Below are positions 1-6,594 of a DNA stretch of 11,482 bases, in pieces; the first letter of the stretch is position 1, and the number at the start of each line of letters is the position of its first letter. This stretch comes from RGIG6353 sp964650465 (GTDB lineage: Bacteria > Bacillota > Clostridia > Oscillospirales > SIG627). The stretch lies in NCBI GenBank assembly GCA_964650465.1, contig CAZYTA010000065.1, positions 1 to 11,482 on the forward strand. The letters are read 5' to 3'. The position numbers were made by a program, and so were the translations under genes. Below the pieces are notes generated by a model that was not told where the DNA came from, did not search any database, and worked only from the letters and a program-made list of their open reading frames with translations.

Positions 1-25
1 GGGTGTCAATGGGTTAAGAAGAATC

Positions 26-43
26 CACGACTCACAGGTCGTG
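26..43. repeat. Perfect 6-bp inverted repeat overlapping the stop codon of the HTH gene
   Basis: CACGAC, six bases of loop, then GTCGTG. The repeat covers the last codons and the TGA of the helix-turn-helix gene. On the minus strand no clear T-tract follows (GATTCTTCTT), so it is at best a weak terminator for that gene. On the plus strand the stem is followed four bases later by TTTTT, so it could instead stop transcription entering from the left. The stem is short and may partly be chance within coding sequence. Confidence 0.3.
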
Positions 44-298
44 CAAATTTTTAAGAAGCTCAGATTCATCAATTCCAAACACATCTGCTATATCGGCTAA
101 CACCTCTATACTAGGCATGATTTTGTTGTTCAAAATACGATTAATATAGCTGATGTTCTTGCCGATATTAATGCTTAGCTGTTGGCACGAATAATTTCGT
201 TCATACATAAGGGCGTTTAAGTTTTTTATAAAGCCCTCTCGCATCTCCTTGTGCCTTTGTTCTCTTCTTTTCTTTGCTTCTTCATCGTTGTTTAGCAT
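32..298 (-). CDS. XRE-family helix-turn-helix transcriptional regulator, 88 aa
   Basis: Small DNA-binding protein. The N-terminal third is very basic and charged (a KKRREQRHKEMREG stretch). A lambda-repressor/Cro-type HTH fold follows: LNALMYERNYSCQQLS (helices 1-2), INIGKNISYINRILNNK (recognition helix region) and PSIEVLADIADVFGIDESEL, the usual end of an HTH_3 domain. There is no extra effector or peptidase domain, so it probably acts as a simple dimeric repressor. An in-frame GTG at 316 would add six residues, but a GAGG ribosome binding site (307-310) lies 8 bases before the ATG at 298, and the GTG would overlap that site; 298 is therefore preferred. The gene lies past the terminator that ends the large operon, so it should have its own promoter. 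A role in controlling itself or the restriction operon is inferred from position only. Confidence 0.85.
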   Translation of the reverse strand: MLNNDEEAKKRREQRHKEMREGFIKNLNALMYERNYSCQQLSINIGKNISYINRILNNKIMPSIEVLADIADVFGIDESELLKNLHDL

Positions 299-316
299 AA
301 TTTTAACCTCTTTCAC

Positions 317-349
317 AAAAAATCAAGAGCCGCGACTACCGCGACTCTT
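317..349 (-). terminator. Terminator-like hairpin in the leader of the HTH gene, possible attenuator
   Basis: On the minus strand AAGAGTCGCG pairs with CGCGGCTCTT, a continuous 10-bp stem with one U-G pair and a 5-base loop. It is followed by GA and then six T, the classic form of an intrinsic terminator. It works only in this direction: the plus strand has a C-A mismatch and no T-tract. The T-tract ends about six bases before the ribosome binding site of the HTH gene (307-310), so the hairpin lies inside the probable leader of that gene. It could be a second, back-up terminator for the operon, or an attenuator or 5' stabilising hairpin for the HTH mRNA. Confidence 0.65.
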
Positions 350-357
350 TGGTTAAA

Positions 358-387
358 AATATGAAAAAGGTTATATATGACTTTCAA
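358..387 (-). promoter_or_regulatory. Candidate promoter with internal operator-like palindrome for the HTH gene
   Basis: On the minus strand a TTGAAA (387-382) resembles a -35 box, and 18 bases on lies CATATT (363-358), four of six matches to TATAAT. The spacer begins with GTCATATATAAC (381-370), a 12-bp palindrome broken by one symmetric mismatch, which is where a Cro-type repressor would bind to control itself. Transcription would begin near 351, just before the 325-349 hairpin. A perfect TATAAT also occurs at 418-413, but its -35 (TTTTGC, 17 bases upstream) is poor and lies in the terminator T-tract. Neither promoter is secure. Confidence 0.35.
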
Positions 388-429
388 GAAAACATTAACA
401 AAGGGGAAAACAATTATAAAAGATCAATG

Positions 430-464
430 AAAAAAGCAAAAGCGCCGCTTTTCAGCGACGCCTT
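430..464 (-). terminator. Strong intrinsic terminator ending the defence operon
   Basis: On the minus strand AAGGCGTCGCT, a GAAA tetraloop and AGCGGCGCTTT form an uninterrupted 11-bp stem (two G-U pairs) spanning 464-439. Next comes TGC and then six T (435-430). The hairpin starts 23 bases after the stop of the HEPN-like gene. A GC-rich stem, a stable GNRA loop and a T-tract make this a confident rho-independent terminator. It marks the 3' end of the long minus-strand operon and separates it from the HTH gene. Confidence 0.85.
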
Positions 465-486
465 CCTTCAAATCCAAGTTCATCTT

Positions 487-1140
487 TTATACAAGATTCC
501 AATACTCACTGTCACTCATATCAGGTAGGGTAACATTTACTTTTGCAATATCTTCATCCTCTTTATGTAAAGAATTCGCTTTGTCAATACTGTATTTGCA
601 AACTATGTGAACAAATCTGCGAAAAAAGCCATTATTACAAGATACGTTTTTGCAAGAAAAAGCGTATCGGTATGAGTTATATAAGTTTGTTAGATTTTGG
701 AGATTTAACTTAAGCGTTTCACAATTTTGACAACATTGCGAACACAAAACATCGACAAGATATTCTTTATCTTGTTTTATGCTTAATTTGTTTGAATCTA
801 TGATTAAACCAAACAAATATGCTAATTCATGTCCCTTGGCGCCGGTAGAATATTCAATCCCTGCTAATGTGAGAAGGTATTTGAGTGCCAATTCAGCCGC
901 AAATGCGCCATTCACAACATATGAAAACTCATATAAAAGTGCTGTGTTATGAATTTCTTCATCAAAAACTGAATTCTTCATATTTAGCCAGGCTGGAACA
1001 ATATTCTTATCCAAATCAATAAATGTTTGATAAAAAGATTTGCACTCAATAATTATAAATCTTGATGTGCTTTCTTTTTCACAACTTTTGCATTCTGGTT
1101 TGTGCTTATCATAAAATTCACAAAAATACTTCTCTTTCAT
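487..1140 (-). CDS. Cysteine-rich HEPN-like protein, 217 aa, last gene of the operon
   Basis: Probably alpha-helical. Residues 67-115 have the layout of HEPN-type helical bundles: a hydrophobic helix with NGAFAAELALKYLL (77-90), a short link, then KGHELAYLFGLI (102-113). A later helix has LYNSYRYAF (153-161). HEPN proteins are widespread in toxin-antitoxin and abortive-infection systems, often as RNases, but the catalytic Rx4-6H motif is not present here: the nearest match is RRFVH at 174-178. It may therefore be a non-catalytic or diverged member. Eleven cysteines stand out: C7, C17, C20, C33, a CSQCCQNC cluster at 133-140, C163, C168 and C181. They could bind zinc. AGAGGA lies 6 bases before the ATG, 27 bp after the stop of the GIY-YIG gene, and the terminator at 430-464 follows. 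The family call rests on pattern alone and the function is unknown. Confidence 0.6.
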   Translation of the reverse strand: MKEKYFCEFYDKHKPECKSCEKESTSRFIIIECKSFYQTFIDLDKNIVPAWLNMKNSVFDEEIHNTALLYEFSYVVNGAFAAELALKYLLTLAGIEYSTGAKGHELAYLFGLIIDSNKLSIKQDKEYLVDVLCSQCCQNCETLKLNLQNLTNLYNSYRYAFSCKNVSCNNGFFRRFVHIVCKYSIDKANSLHKEDEDIAKVNVTLPDMSDSEYWNLV

Positions 1141-1167
1141 TGAATATCCTCTAAATAATATTTCAAG

Positions 1168-1824
1168 TTACACATTTAGTCGATGCCTAATATCATTAAG
1201 CCATTCACCGTTATATTTGAAATAACGGGGACCGGCAACCCCTGTGCGTTTACCTAATAATTGCTTTGCTAAACCAGTCAAATACATCTTCTTGCCATTG
1301 TATTCAACCATTCTATCATCAACAACTGTGCATGTAATTGTTGGATCATTACCGAACTCCAAAATAGCGCCCACAGGGATTTGGCACTTGGAGAAAGAAA
1401 AGTTTTCTGCTTTTTCCTGGGTTTCGGTTGCAATTTCCTCTGCAGTTTCCTCAGCAACTTTATCATCTTCGCTCATAGTAGCCAACTTCAATTTATCAGA
1501 GCAACCATGAATTTCTGCAATAGCTTCCAAAATAGAATAAGCATCCTCAGCAGACATCGCATAAAATTCTCGTACCCGTTTATGACCATTAAAATTCTCG
1601 ATAGACCTGAGATTCGGGTTAAGCTTATCTATGATAGAGTGAATTTTCAAATCAGATAGGCGAGAATTCACCTCATATGTAGCGTAAACACGAAAAGCAA
1701 ACGGAATACATTCACTACGATTAAGTTGCTGTAAACGCTTGTCAATATCGTCAGCGTATCCAATTTTTACATACTCAGGAAAAGATGGATTTGTTAATAT
1801 ATAGATAACACCTTGTTTTTCCAA
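1168..1824 (-). CDS. GIY-YIG nuclease (T5orf172/Mug113 type) with a C-terminal RAMA-like domain, 218 aa
   Basis: Predicted DNA nuclease. Residues 5-107 match the T5orf172 variety of GIY-YIG domain: GVIYILTNP (5-13) stands for the GIY strand, VKIGYADDIDKRLQQLN (19-35) for the YIG strand with the active-site arginine R30, and REFYAM (85-90) carries the candidate metal-binding glutamate E86. A glutamate-rich linker (about 118-142) leads to a second domain, about 147-218, with IPVGAILEF, CTVVDDRMVEYNGKKMYL and GPRYFKYNGEW. This resembles the small RAMA-like domains fused to restriction and methylase proteins, proposed to sense DNA or its modification; that match is from memory and tentative. The frame extends to an ATG at 1872 inside res, but AAAAGGAGAT sits correctly before a TTG at 1824, leaving a 20-bp gap after res, so TTG is taken as the start. 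Confidence 0.75.
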   Translation of the reverse strand: MEKQGVIYILTNPSFPEYVKIGYADDIDKRLQQLNRSECIPFAFRVYATYEVNSRLSDLKIHSIIDKLNPNLRSIENFNGHKRVREFYAMSAEDAYSILEAIAEIHGCSDKLKLATMSEDDKVAEETAEEIATETQEKAENFSFSKCQIPVGAILEFGNDPTITCTVVDDRMVEYNGKKMYLTGLAKQLLGKRTGVAGPRYFKYNGEWLNDIRHRLNV

Positions 1825-1830
1825 AATCGT

Positions 1831-1840
1831 ATCTCCTTTT
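1831..1840 (-). promoter_or_regulatory. Ribosome binding site that fixes a TTG start for the GIY-YIG gene
   Basis: AAAAGGAGAT on the minus strand, with GGAG ending 8 bases before TTG (1824-1822). The alternative ATG at 1872 lies inside the end of res and would place this strong site within its own coding sequence. With TTG, the protein begins directly at the GIY-YIG fold (MEKQGVIYIL), as expected for the family. Confidence 0.75.
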
Positions 1841-1844
1841 ATTT

Positions 1845-4800
1845 TTATAATGTAACCCTGAAATCCTTCCAATCGACAGCTTCTTTAAGTTCAATACCAT
1901 TATCAAGAGCTTTGAAGTGTTGTTTACCACAATGAATTTTAAGGTTTTCCTTACCTTTACGCTCATAGGGGTTAAGGCTACCCTTTGTTTCAATTACAAA
2001 ATACAACTTTTCTTCGCCGTTCTTATTTAAGAAAACAGCCCAGTCCGGATTGTAATTTCCGATAGGAGTATCAATCTTAAAATTATCGGGAATTTTAAAG
2101 AACATCTTTACATCAGGGTCGTTATCAAGGGCGACTGCAAATGGTCGTTCAACAGTGCTGCTATCATAAACAATATAGTCATAAACACTGTGTTCAACCT
2201 TAACTGCATTGCGATCAAGATTTGCTATCAACTCTTCGGTATCAAAAATTTGTTGTGCAAAGTACTCTTGACCGTCAAGTTTAATATAACTAATACCTTC
2301 AATAGCAAGTGCATGACGATTATTTCGTATGATTTCAGTCGATTTTTCGAGGAAGGATTGCGGATTATTAAGAAAATCCTTAAGCCTTCCGCTTTTAACC
2401 AAAATTTCTTTTACAGTAGCAGGGGTCAATAATGTTGCATCGCTTATTGCAGTTATAATATCAGGCAATTCGCAATAGGAATCTGCAATATCCGTTGTGC
2501 GGAATTCACGCTCAACATGAGATACACCTGCATTTTCAATATGGATATCTGCCGTTTGCGAGATAAGACGAGCTTTGTGGATTGTAGGCATATTCTGCAA
2601 ATCTTTAACACAGTTTTCAATCAACTCATCCGTGTCAATATTTACTCTATACGCCGTTTTTTGCTTGATTCTTTCCCACAATGCATTGAATTCAGGAGAT
2701 AACATAACACGCTTATTTAATCTAACTACAACATCTTTTGATGCATCACGCACCACAGGCTTGCGGTCTGCGGTAGATATAATGCTTTCGAAACGGCTAC
2801 GTGCAGCTTCATATTTTTTAGGAAGATCAAGGGTGCCGGTTTTAAGAGCCGTTTTCATAGTATCTTTCATCTTGCCAGAACCGGTTATGTAGCCTTTTTT
2901 CTCAAAATGCTCCATCAATTCCTTTGCATCATCATAGGTTACGGTTTTCTCAACCGTAACGGTTTCGGTATAGGTTTTTCCTATGATATCAGAAGCTTGA
3001 ATACTGTCGCCCTTTTCAACAAGAGTTTTTATGGTTTCTTTTGCGTTCTCCAGTTCTTCAGGTAACTCTTCTTTTTCTTCTGTAAGGATCCGCTTAGCTT
3101 TTTGAGTAATAACACCGTCAGCGGTAGCAAGACCTTTTTCCACCATACAATCTATAACCGACTGTGCAGAAGTTTCATCAAACTGCTTTTCTTCGGTTAC
3201 AATATCTTCGTAAACCATACCGGAAAACAAATCAAGCTGCAGAACACCGAATTTTACTCCGGTATCCTCTTCAATTTCACGTTGTAATGTATCGGCAAAC
3301 TCTGCAAAACTCTCGTTTGCCATTACGTGGAGAATATTAATGTTCTTGTCTTCAACACGTTCTCCGTCCTGATTAACGCAAAGTCGAAGACCACGTCCTA
3401 CTTTTTGACGGCAGGTAAAGGTTGATTTCTGTTCAATAAGTGTACAAACCTGAAAAACATTCGGGTTATCCCAACCTTCTTTCAAGGCAGAGTGTGAGAA
3501 GATAAATCTCAACGGACATTCAAAACTAAGCAACCATTCTTTATCACGCATAATGGTGTTGTATGTATCATCATCTGCTTGAGTGTCGCCTTTAGTATCC
3601 TTAAGTTTTCCTTTTTTATCTTGTGAAAAATATCCGTTATGCAGTTTGGTTATATCTGAGGAAAAAGATTCTCTTATAGCTGCATATTTAGGCTTTGCAA
3701 TCAATTCCAAATAGCATTCTTCAAACATTTTTGCATATATACCGGGAGTACCATCTTCGTGACGGTATTTTTCAACCTTGTCAATAAAGAACAAAGATAA
3801 TACTTTGATACCTTTATCGGTATAGCGCAATTCTTTGTCTAAGTGAGCCTCGATTGTACGGCGAATCTGTGCACGCTTAACGATATCTTCATCAATATCA
3901 CCGATAGCCTTGCCAAGAGCTACTTCTTCCGTATTACCGAATTCAATATGCTCCCAATCGGGTGTGCAGTCAATGCCCGCAATGGTGTATCCTTCATACA
4001 AATCACGTTCACCTGAAACCAAATACAAATCGTCACCGGGTTTCACCTGAACAGTTTTTCTGGCAACAACACCATCTTTGTTCTTAACGTCAATTTCGAT
4101 TTTTGCTTTAAAGCCTTTTTCATTAGATACAGATAACAACTTAACATAAGGTTGGTTAAATCCACCTGCTACCTGATTGGATGATACCGAAATTTGCTTA
4201 ACAAGCCCCATCTGATATGCGTCAACAGGGGTTAAACGGTATAATAAATTAATCTTTTCTTTGTGGGTTGCAGAATAGCGCAAAACAAATAACGGGTTTA
4301 GAGAGGCAATCGCTTTCTTAGCATTATCGGTATTATCAACACTCTGCGGTTCATCAATAATAACAACGGGATGAGTATCCTGTATAAAACGCATAGCAGT
4401 TTCACCGTTAAGCTTATCATGCGCCTGATTAATAATATTTTCAGCCTTTCTAAAGGCATCAATATTTATAATCATAATCTCTATACCGTTGGCAGTGGCA
4501 AACTGTCTAACGTGAGAAAGTTTGGAAGAATTGTAGATAAAATAATGGTATGGAACATTATCATATTGCAGACCAAAATGCTCCTTTGTTACCTCAAAGG
4601 ATTTGTAAACACCTTCTCGAATCGGTACTGAGGGAACAACAATGATAAACTTTGTTAAACCATATTTACGATTCAGTTCAAATATGGTTTTTGTATATAC
4701 GTATGTTTTTCCCGTTCCGGTTTCCATTTCAATACTAAATTGATGGGTTTTGGCATCGTCCGTAATCGGTAAATTATTTTTCTTTTGAACCGTATGCATG

Positions 4801-4991
4801 TTTTCTAAAAGGGCATTGTCATCGATAACAAGACCGTTACCAAAGCCCATTTCATTCATTCCACTCATCTGAATCTGTGCTCCGGTTTCGACAGAGAATG
4901 TGCTGTGAGCACTTTCTTGTCCTGCAAACAGATCAACAACCGCATTTACCGCATCGGTTTGAAAGTCTTGATGTTTAAATTTAAGTTTCAT
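1845..4991 (-). CDS. res: Type III restriction enzyme, Res subunit (helicase-nuclease), 1048 aa
   Basis: ATP-dependent restriction subunit that works with Mod to cut DNA carrying unmodified sites. The N-terminal MKLKFKHQDFQTDAV is typical of these proteins. Superfamily 2 helicase motifs appear in order: Walker A in METGTGKTYVY (89-99), Walker B IIDEPQ (211-216, the DEPQ variant common in type III Res), motif III YSAT (239-242), motif V HSALKEGWDNPNVF (500-513) and motif VI RQKVGRGLRL (528-537). The C terminus has a PD-(D/E)XK nuclease core: NPDWAVF (D983), then FVIETKG with E1001 and K1003. The length matches or slightly exceeds the usual 950-1000 residues, and no motif is broken, so it is probably active. 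GGAGG lies 7 bases before the ATG, and only 2 bp separate it from the stop of the preceding zinc-ribbon gene, so the two are translationally linked. Res is unusual here in being separated from mod by three small genes. Confidence 0.95.
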   Translation of the reverse strand: MKLKFKHQDFQTDAVNAVVDLFAGQESAHSTFSVETGAQIQMSGMNEMGFGNGLVIDDNALLENMHTVQKKNNLPITDDAKTHQFSIEMETGTGKTYVYTKTIFELNRKYGLTKFIIVVPSVPIREGVYKSFEVTKEHFGLQYDNVPYHYFIYNSSKLSHVRQFATANGIEIMIINIDAFRKAENIINQAHDKLNGETAMRFIQDTHPVVIIDEPQSVDNTDNAKKAIASLNPLFVLRYSATHKEKINLLYRLTPVDAYQMGLVKQISVSSNQVAGGFNQPYVKLLSVSNEKGFKAKIEIDVKNKDGVVARKTVQVKPGDDLYLVSGERDLYEGYTIAGIDCTPDWEHIEFGNTEEVALGKAIGDIDEDIVKRAQIRRTIEAHLDKELRYTDKGIKVLSLFFIDKVEKYRHEDGTPGIYAKMFEECYLELIAKPKYAAIRESFSSDITKLHNGYFSQDKKGKLKDTKGDTQADDDTYNTIMRDKEWLLSFECPLRFIFSHSALKEGWDNPNVFQVCTLIEQKSTFTCRQKVGRGLRLCVNQDGERVEDKNINILHVMANESFAEFADTLQREIEEDTGVKFGVLQLDLFSGMVYEDIVTEEKQFDETSAQSVIDCMVEKGLATADGVITQKAKRILTEEKEELPEELENAKETIKTLVEKGDSIQASDIIGKTYTETVTVEKTVTYDDAKELMEHFEKKGYITGSGKMKDTMKTALKTGTLDLPKKYEAARSRFESIISTADRKPVVRDASKDVVVRLNKRVMLSPEFNALWERIKQKTAYRVNIDTDELIENCVKDLQNMPTIHKARLISQTADIHIENAGVSHVEREFRTTDIADSYCELPDIITAISDATLLTPATVKEILVKSGRLKDFLNNPQSFLEKSTEIIRNNRHALAIEGISYIKLDGQEYFAQQIFDTEELIANLDRNAVKVEHSVYDYIVYDSSTVERPFAVALDNDPDVKMFFKIPDNFKIDTPIGNYNPDWAVFLNKNGEEKLYFVIETKGSLNPYERKGKENLKIHCGKQHFKALDNGIELKEAVDWKDFRVTL

Positions 4992-4993
4992 TA

Positions 4994-5536
4994 TTAATCC
5001 TCCGATTTTGGAAACAAATTACGGCGAGCATTATCAATAATCATCATTTTAATATGGTCTAAGTCCGGCAAATGATTGTTATAGTTACGATTGCATCGCA
5101 AGCACTTCAAATGACCGTAATAATCATTTTCACGAATCAATGGCGTTCCACAGTTTGAACAAACAGGATGTAAATTAGCTACATCATATTTTCCATACAA
5201 ATCTTTTTGCCAGTTCCATTCCCAACAAAATCCTTGTATGGTATCTTTTTTATACTTTAAGAAACCTGAAGAGTTTTCATTTTCGTTCTTGAAATCATAA
5301 TATTTTGCTATTAAATACAAAACCAAGAAAAGTACAGCAACTCCTATAATTAGCCACCAAACTTTTATATTTAGATTAAGGAAAGAAGCAATCAGATTCC
5401 AAATCCACTTTATAATAGACCATATAGTGGAAAAAATGGACTTATCCTTTACCAAATCATAAATTACAGTAAACAGAAATCCAATAAAGGATGTTCCTAT
5501 CCCTATTGTCCACGGTGATGCCCAAAACTTTTTCAT
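4994..5536 (-). CDS. Two-pass membrane protein with C-terminal zinc ribbon, 180 aa, unknown function
   Basis: Membrane segments lie at about residues 7-29 (WTIGIGTSFIGFLFTVIY) and 57-79 (KVWWLIIGVAVLFLVLYLIA). Between them is a tryptophan-rich amphipathic stretch (IFSTIWSIIKWIWNLI) that may lie on the membrane. The C-terminal half is soluble: a GFCWEWNWQKD segment, then CSNCGTPL and CLRC, giving C126, C129, C145 and C148, a clear CxxC-x15-CxxC zinc ribbon, and a basic tail. Two membrane passes put both ends on the same side, probably the cytoplasm, so the ribbon could contact nucleic acid or Res/Mod. The frame runs up to an ATG at 5584, but an AAGG site sits 8-9 bases before the ATG at 5536, which lies 17 bp after the previous stop, so 5536 is chosen. 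I do not recognise the family. Its place directly before res, 2 bp away, suggests a linked function. Confidence 0.8.
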   Translation of the reverse strand: MKKFWASPWTIGIGTSFIGFLFTVIYDLVKDKSIFSTIWSIIKWIWNLIASFLNLNIKVWWLIIGVAVLFLVLYLIAKYYDFKNENENSSGFLKYKKDTIQGFCWEWNWQKDLYGKYDVANLHPVCSNCGTPLIRENDYYGHLKCLRCNRNYNNHLPDLDHIKMMIIDNARRNLFPKSED

Positions 5537-5553
5537 TCTAATAACCTTCGTTT

Positions 5554-6219
5554 TTAACTTATTTCTTTTAGCATATCTTTGCATTTTTGCAAATTATCAT
5601 CTTCTCGTGAAAAATCGTCCGCATCGTACAATCGTATCGTTTTTTGCAGTTGTTTCTTCAACGATATGCTCTTATTTCTGTAATACGCTTCGCAAAGATA
5701 ATAATTGATTTGCTTGTAATTCATAATAAACACATCGGTCTGATCCCAATCAAACAGTTCGTCTTCCGATTTGATGTTCATCGTATCCAAAATATATTGT
5801 AAAGCTTTTTTACAAATCTTTATGAAGTCACTTCTTACATTGGTTTCTTCGCAATTAGCAAGATAACTGATAAGTATAGCCACTTCGTGAACAGTACTGC
5901 TTCCGAAAATGCTGCCTATCATCATTTCTTCTAACAATTTACCATCCGTTTCATAAAACCAATCAATAAATACATTAATTGTTTCGTATAGTTGGTCTTC
6001 ATATTCGGGAATTTTATCTTCATTGTCGTTCAATGTGCTACACAAATCCCGAAATGAATTTCTTGCAATATAAATCTTTATGTACTCATCATCCGGGTAT
6101 TTTTCTTGCAACTTTTTGAAACACTCGTTAGATGCCCAATAGTCTTCTAATGATGATAAAGCCAATGCATTTTGAGCCATCATCAATCTTTCATATTGCT
6201 TTTGGCTTTCCTTTTGCAT
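5554..6219 (-). CDS. Hypothetical alpha-helical protein, 221 aa
   Basis: I do not recognise this protein. It is acidic and rich in Glu, Asp, Lys, Tyr and Leu, with no signal peptide, membrane helix or cysteine-pair motif. The composition looks mostly helical: ECFKKLQEKYPDDEYIKIYIAR (32-53) resembles a repeat-type helical hairpin, and a later part (about residues 155-190) has YKQINYYLCEAYYRNK. A TPR-like scaffold is possible but not shown. The start is uncertain. The ATG at 6219 overlaps the preceding gene by 37 bp with only a weak GAAG site. The ATG at 6183 forms a TGATG stop-start overlap with that gene, giving a 209-residue protein and classic translational coupling. It is the only soluble member of the three-gene insert between mod and res, so it may link the two membrane proteins to the restriction enzyme; this is inference. 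Confidence 0.75.
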   Translation of the reverse strand: MQKESQKQYERLMMAQNALALSSLEDYWASNECFKKLQEKYPDDEYIKIYIARNSFRDLCSTLNDNEDKIPEYEDQLYETINVFIDWFYETDGKLLEEMMIGSIFGSSTVHEVAILISYLANCEETNVRSDFIKICKKALQYILDTMNIKSEDELFDWDQTDVFIMNYKQINYYLCEAYYRNKSISLKKQLQKTIRLYDADDFSREDDNLQKCKDMLKEIS

Positions 6220-6584
6220 TTTTCAACTTCATTTTTAATATCTCGCTTATTCCACTTGTCTAATCCAATTGTTATTAGTATCGGAAGAATAATACCAAAA
6301 AGTACAAATAGAGTACCTATAACCGCTGTCCAAGTACTATATAACGCACGATAATCTTCAATAGTCTTTTGATTGCGATTATTTTGCTCTATTAACTCTT
6401 CTATTTGTTGGTCTTTCTCCGCTATAATCGAGCTATTGTCTTCAATAACTTGTTCACTCTGCGTTGCAGCATTCTCGACGCTTTCTAGAGATTCTTCCGC
6501 AAAAGCTGTCAAAGGAAACACTATTAATAGGCAAATGCAGAAGATTAGTGTTGCAACTCTTATAGACCTAAATAATTTATTCAT
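6183..6584 (-). CDS. Small exported/membrane-anchored coiled-coil protein, 133 aa
   Basis: The N terminus (MNKLFRSIRV, then a hydrophobic run to about residue 27) is a good signal peptide with a likely cleavage site at AFA-EE (29/30). Residues 30-80 are acidic and glutamine-rich with a coiled-coil pattern (IIAEKDQQIEELIEQNNRNQ). Residues about 83-107 form one membrane helix (WTAVIGTLFVLFGIILPILI). The tail, 108-133, is strongly basic (WNKRDIKNEVEKCKRKAK) and should lie in the cytoplasm by the positive-inside rule. The mature form would thus be a type I protein with an external coiled coil and a short internal basic tail. No family is recognised. It starts 10 bp after the mod stop, with GAGGA 7 bases before its ATG, and is coupled to the next gene. 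A signal peptide is unexpected inside a restriction-modification operon. Confidence 0.8.
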   Translation of the reverse strand: MNKLFRSIRVATLIFCICLLIVFPLTAFAEESLESVENAATQSEQVIEDNSSIIAEKDQQIEELIEQNNRNQKTIEDYRALYSTWTAVIGTLFVLFGIILPILITIGLDKWNKRDIKNEVEKCKRKAKSNMKD

Positions 6585-6594
6585 TATGCTTTCC

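Noticed and set aside
1..60. tRNA 3' end or integrase attachment site at the left edge
   Set aside because: The CACGAC/GTCGTG hairpin with GAATCC nearby briefly suggested tRNA arms, but no acceptor stem, CCA-end or second att copy can be found, and the stem lies within the HTH coding end.
174..178. HEPN RNase motif in the protein encoded at 487-1140 (these positions are residues, RRFVH)
   Set aside because: Only three residues separate R174 and H178, short of the Rx4-6H spacing, so an active HEPN RNase is not claimed.
413..418. Perfect TATAAT as the main promoter of the HTH gene
   Set aside because: The matching -35 position falls in the terminator T-tract and fits poorly, so it is only an alternative to the candidate at 358-387.
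1244..1659. Plus-strand open frames of 88 and 92 codons
   Set aside because: They lie opposite the GIY-YIG gene, which has clear family motifs and a strong ribosome binding site; the plus frames are hydrophobic, low-information shadows without good start signals.
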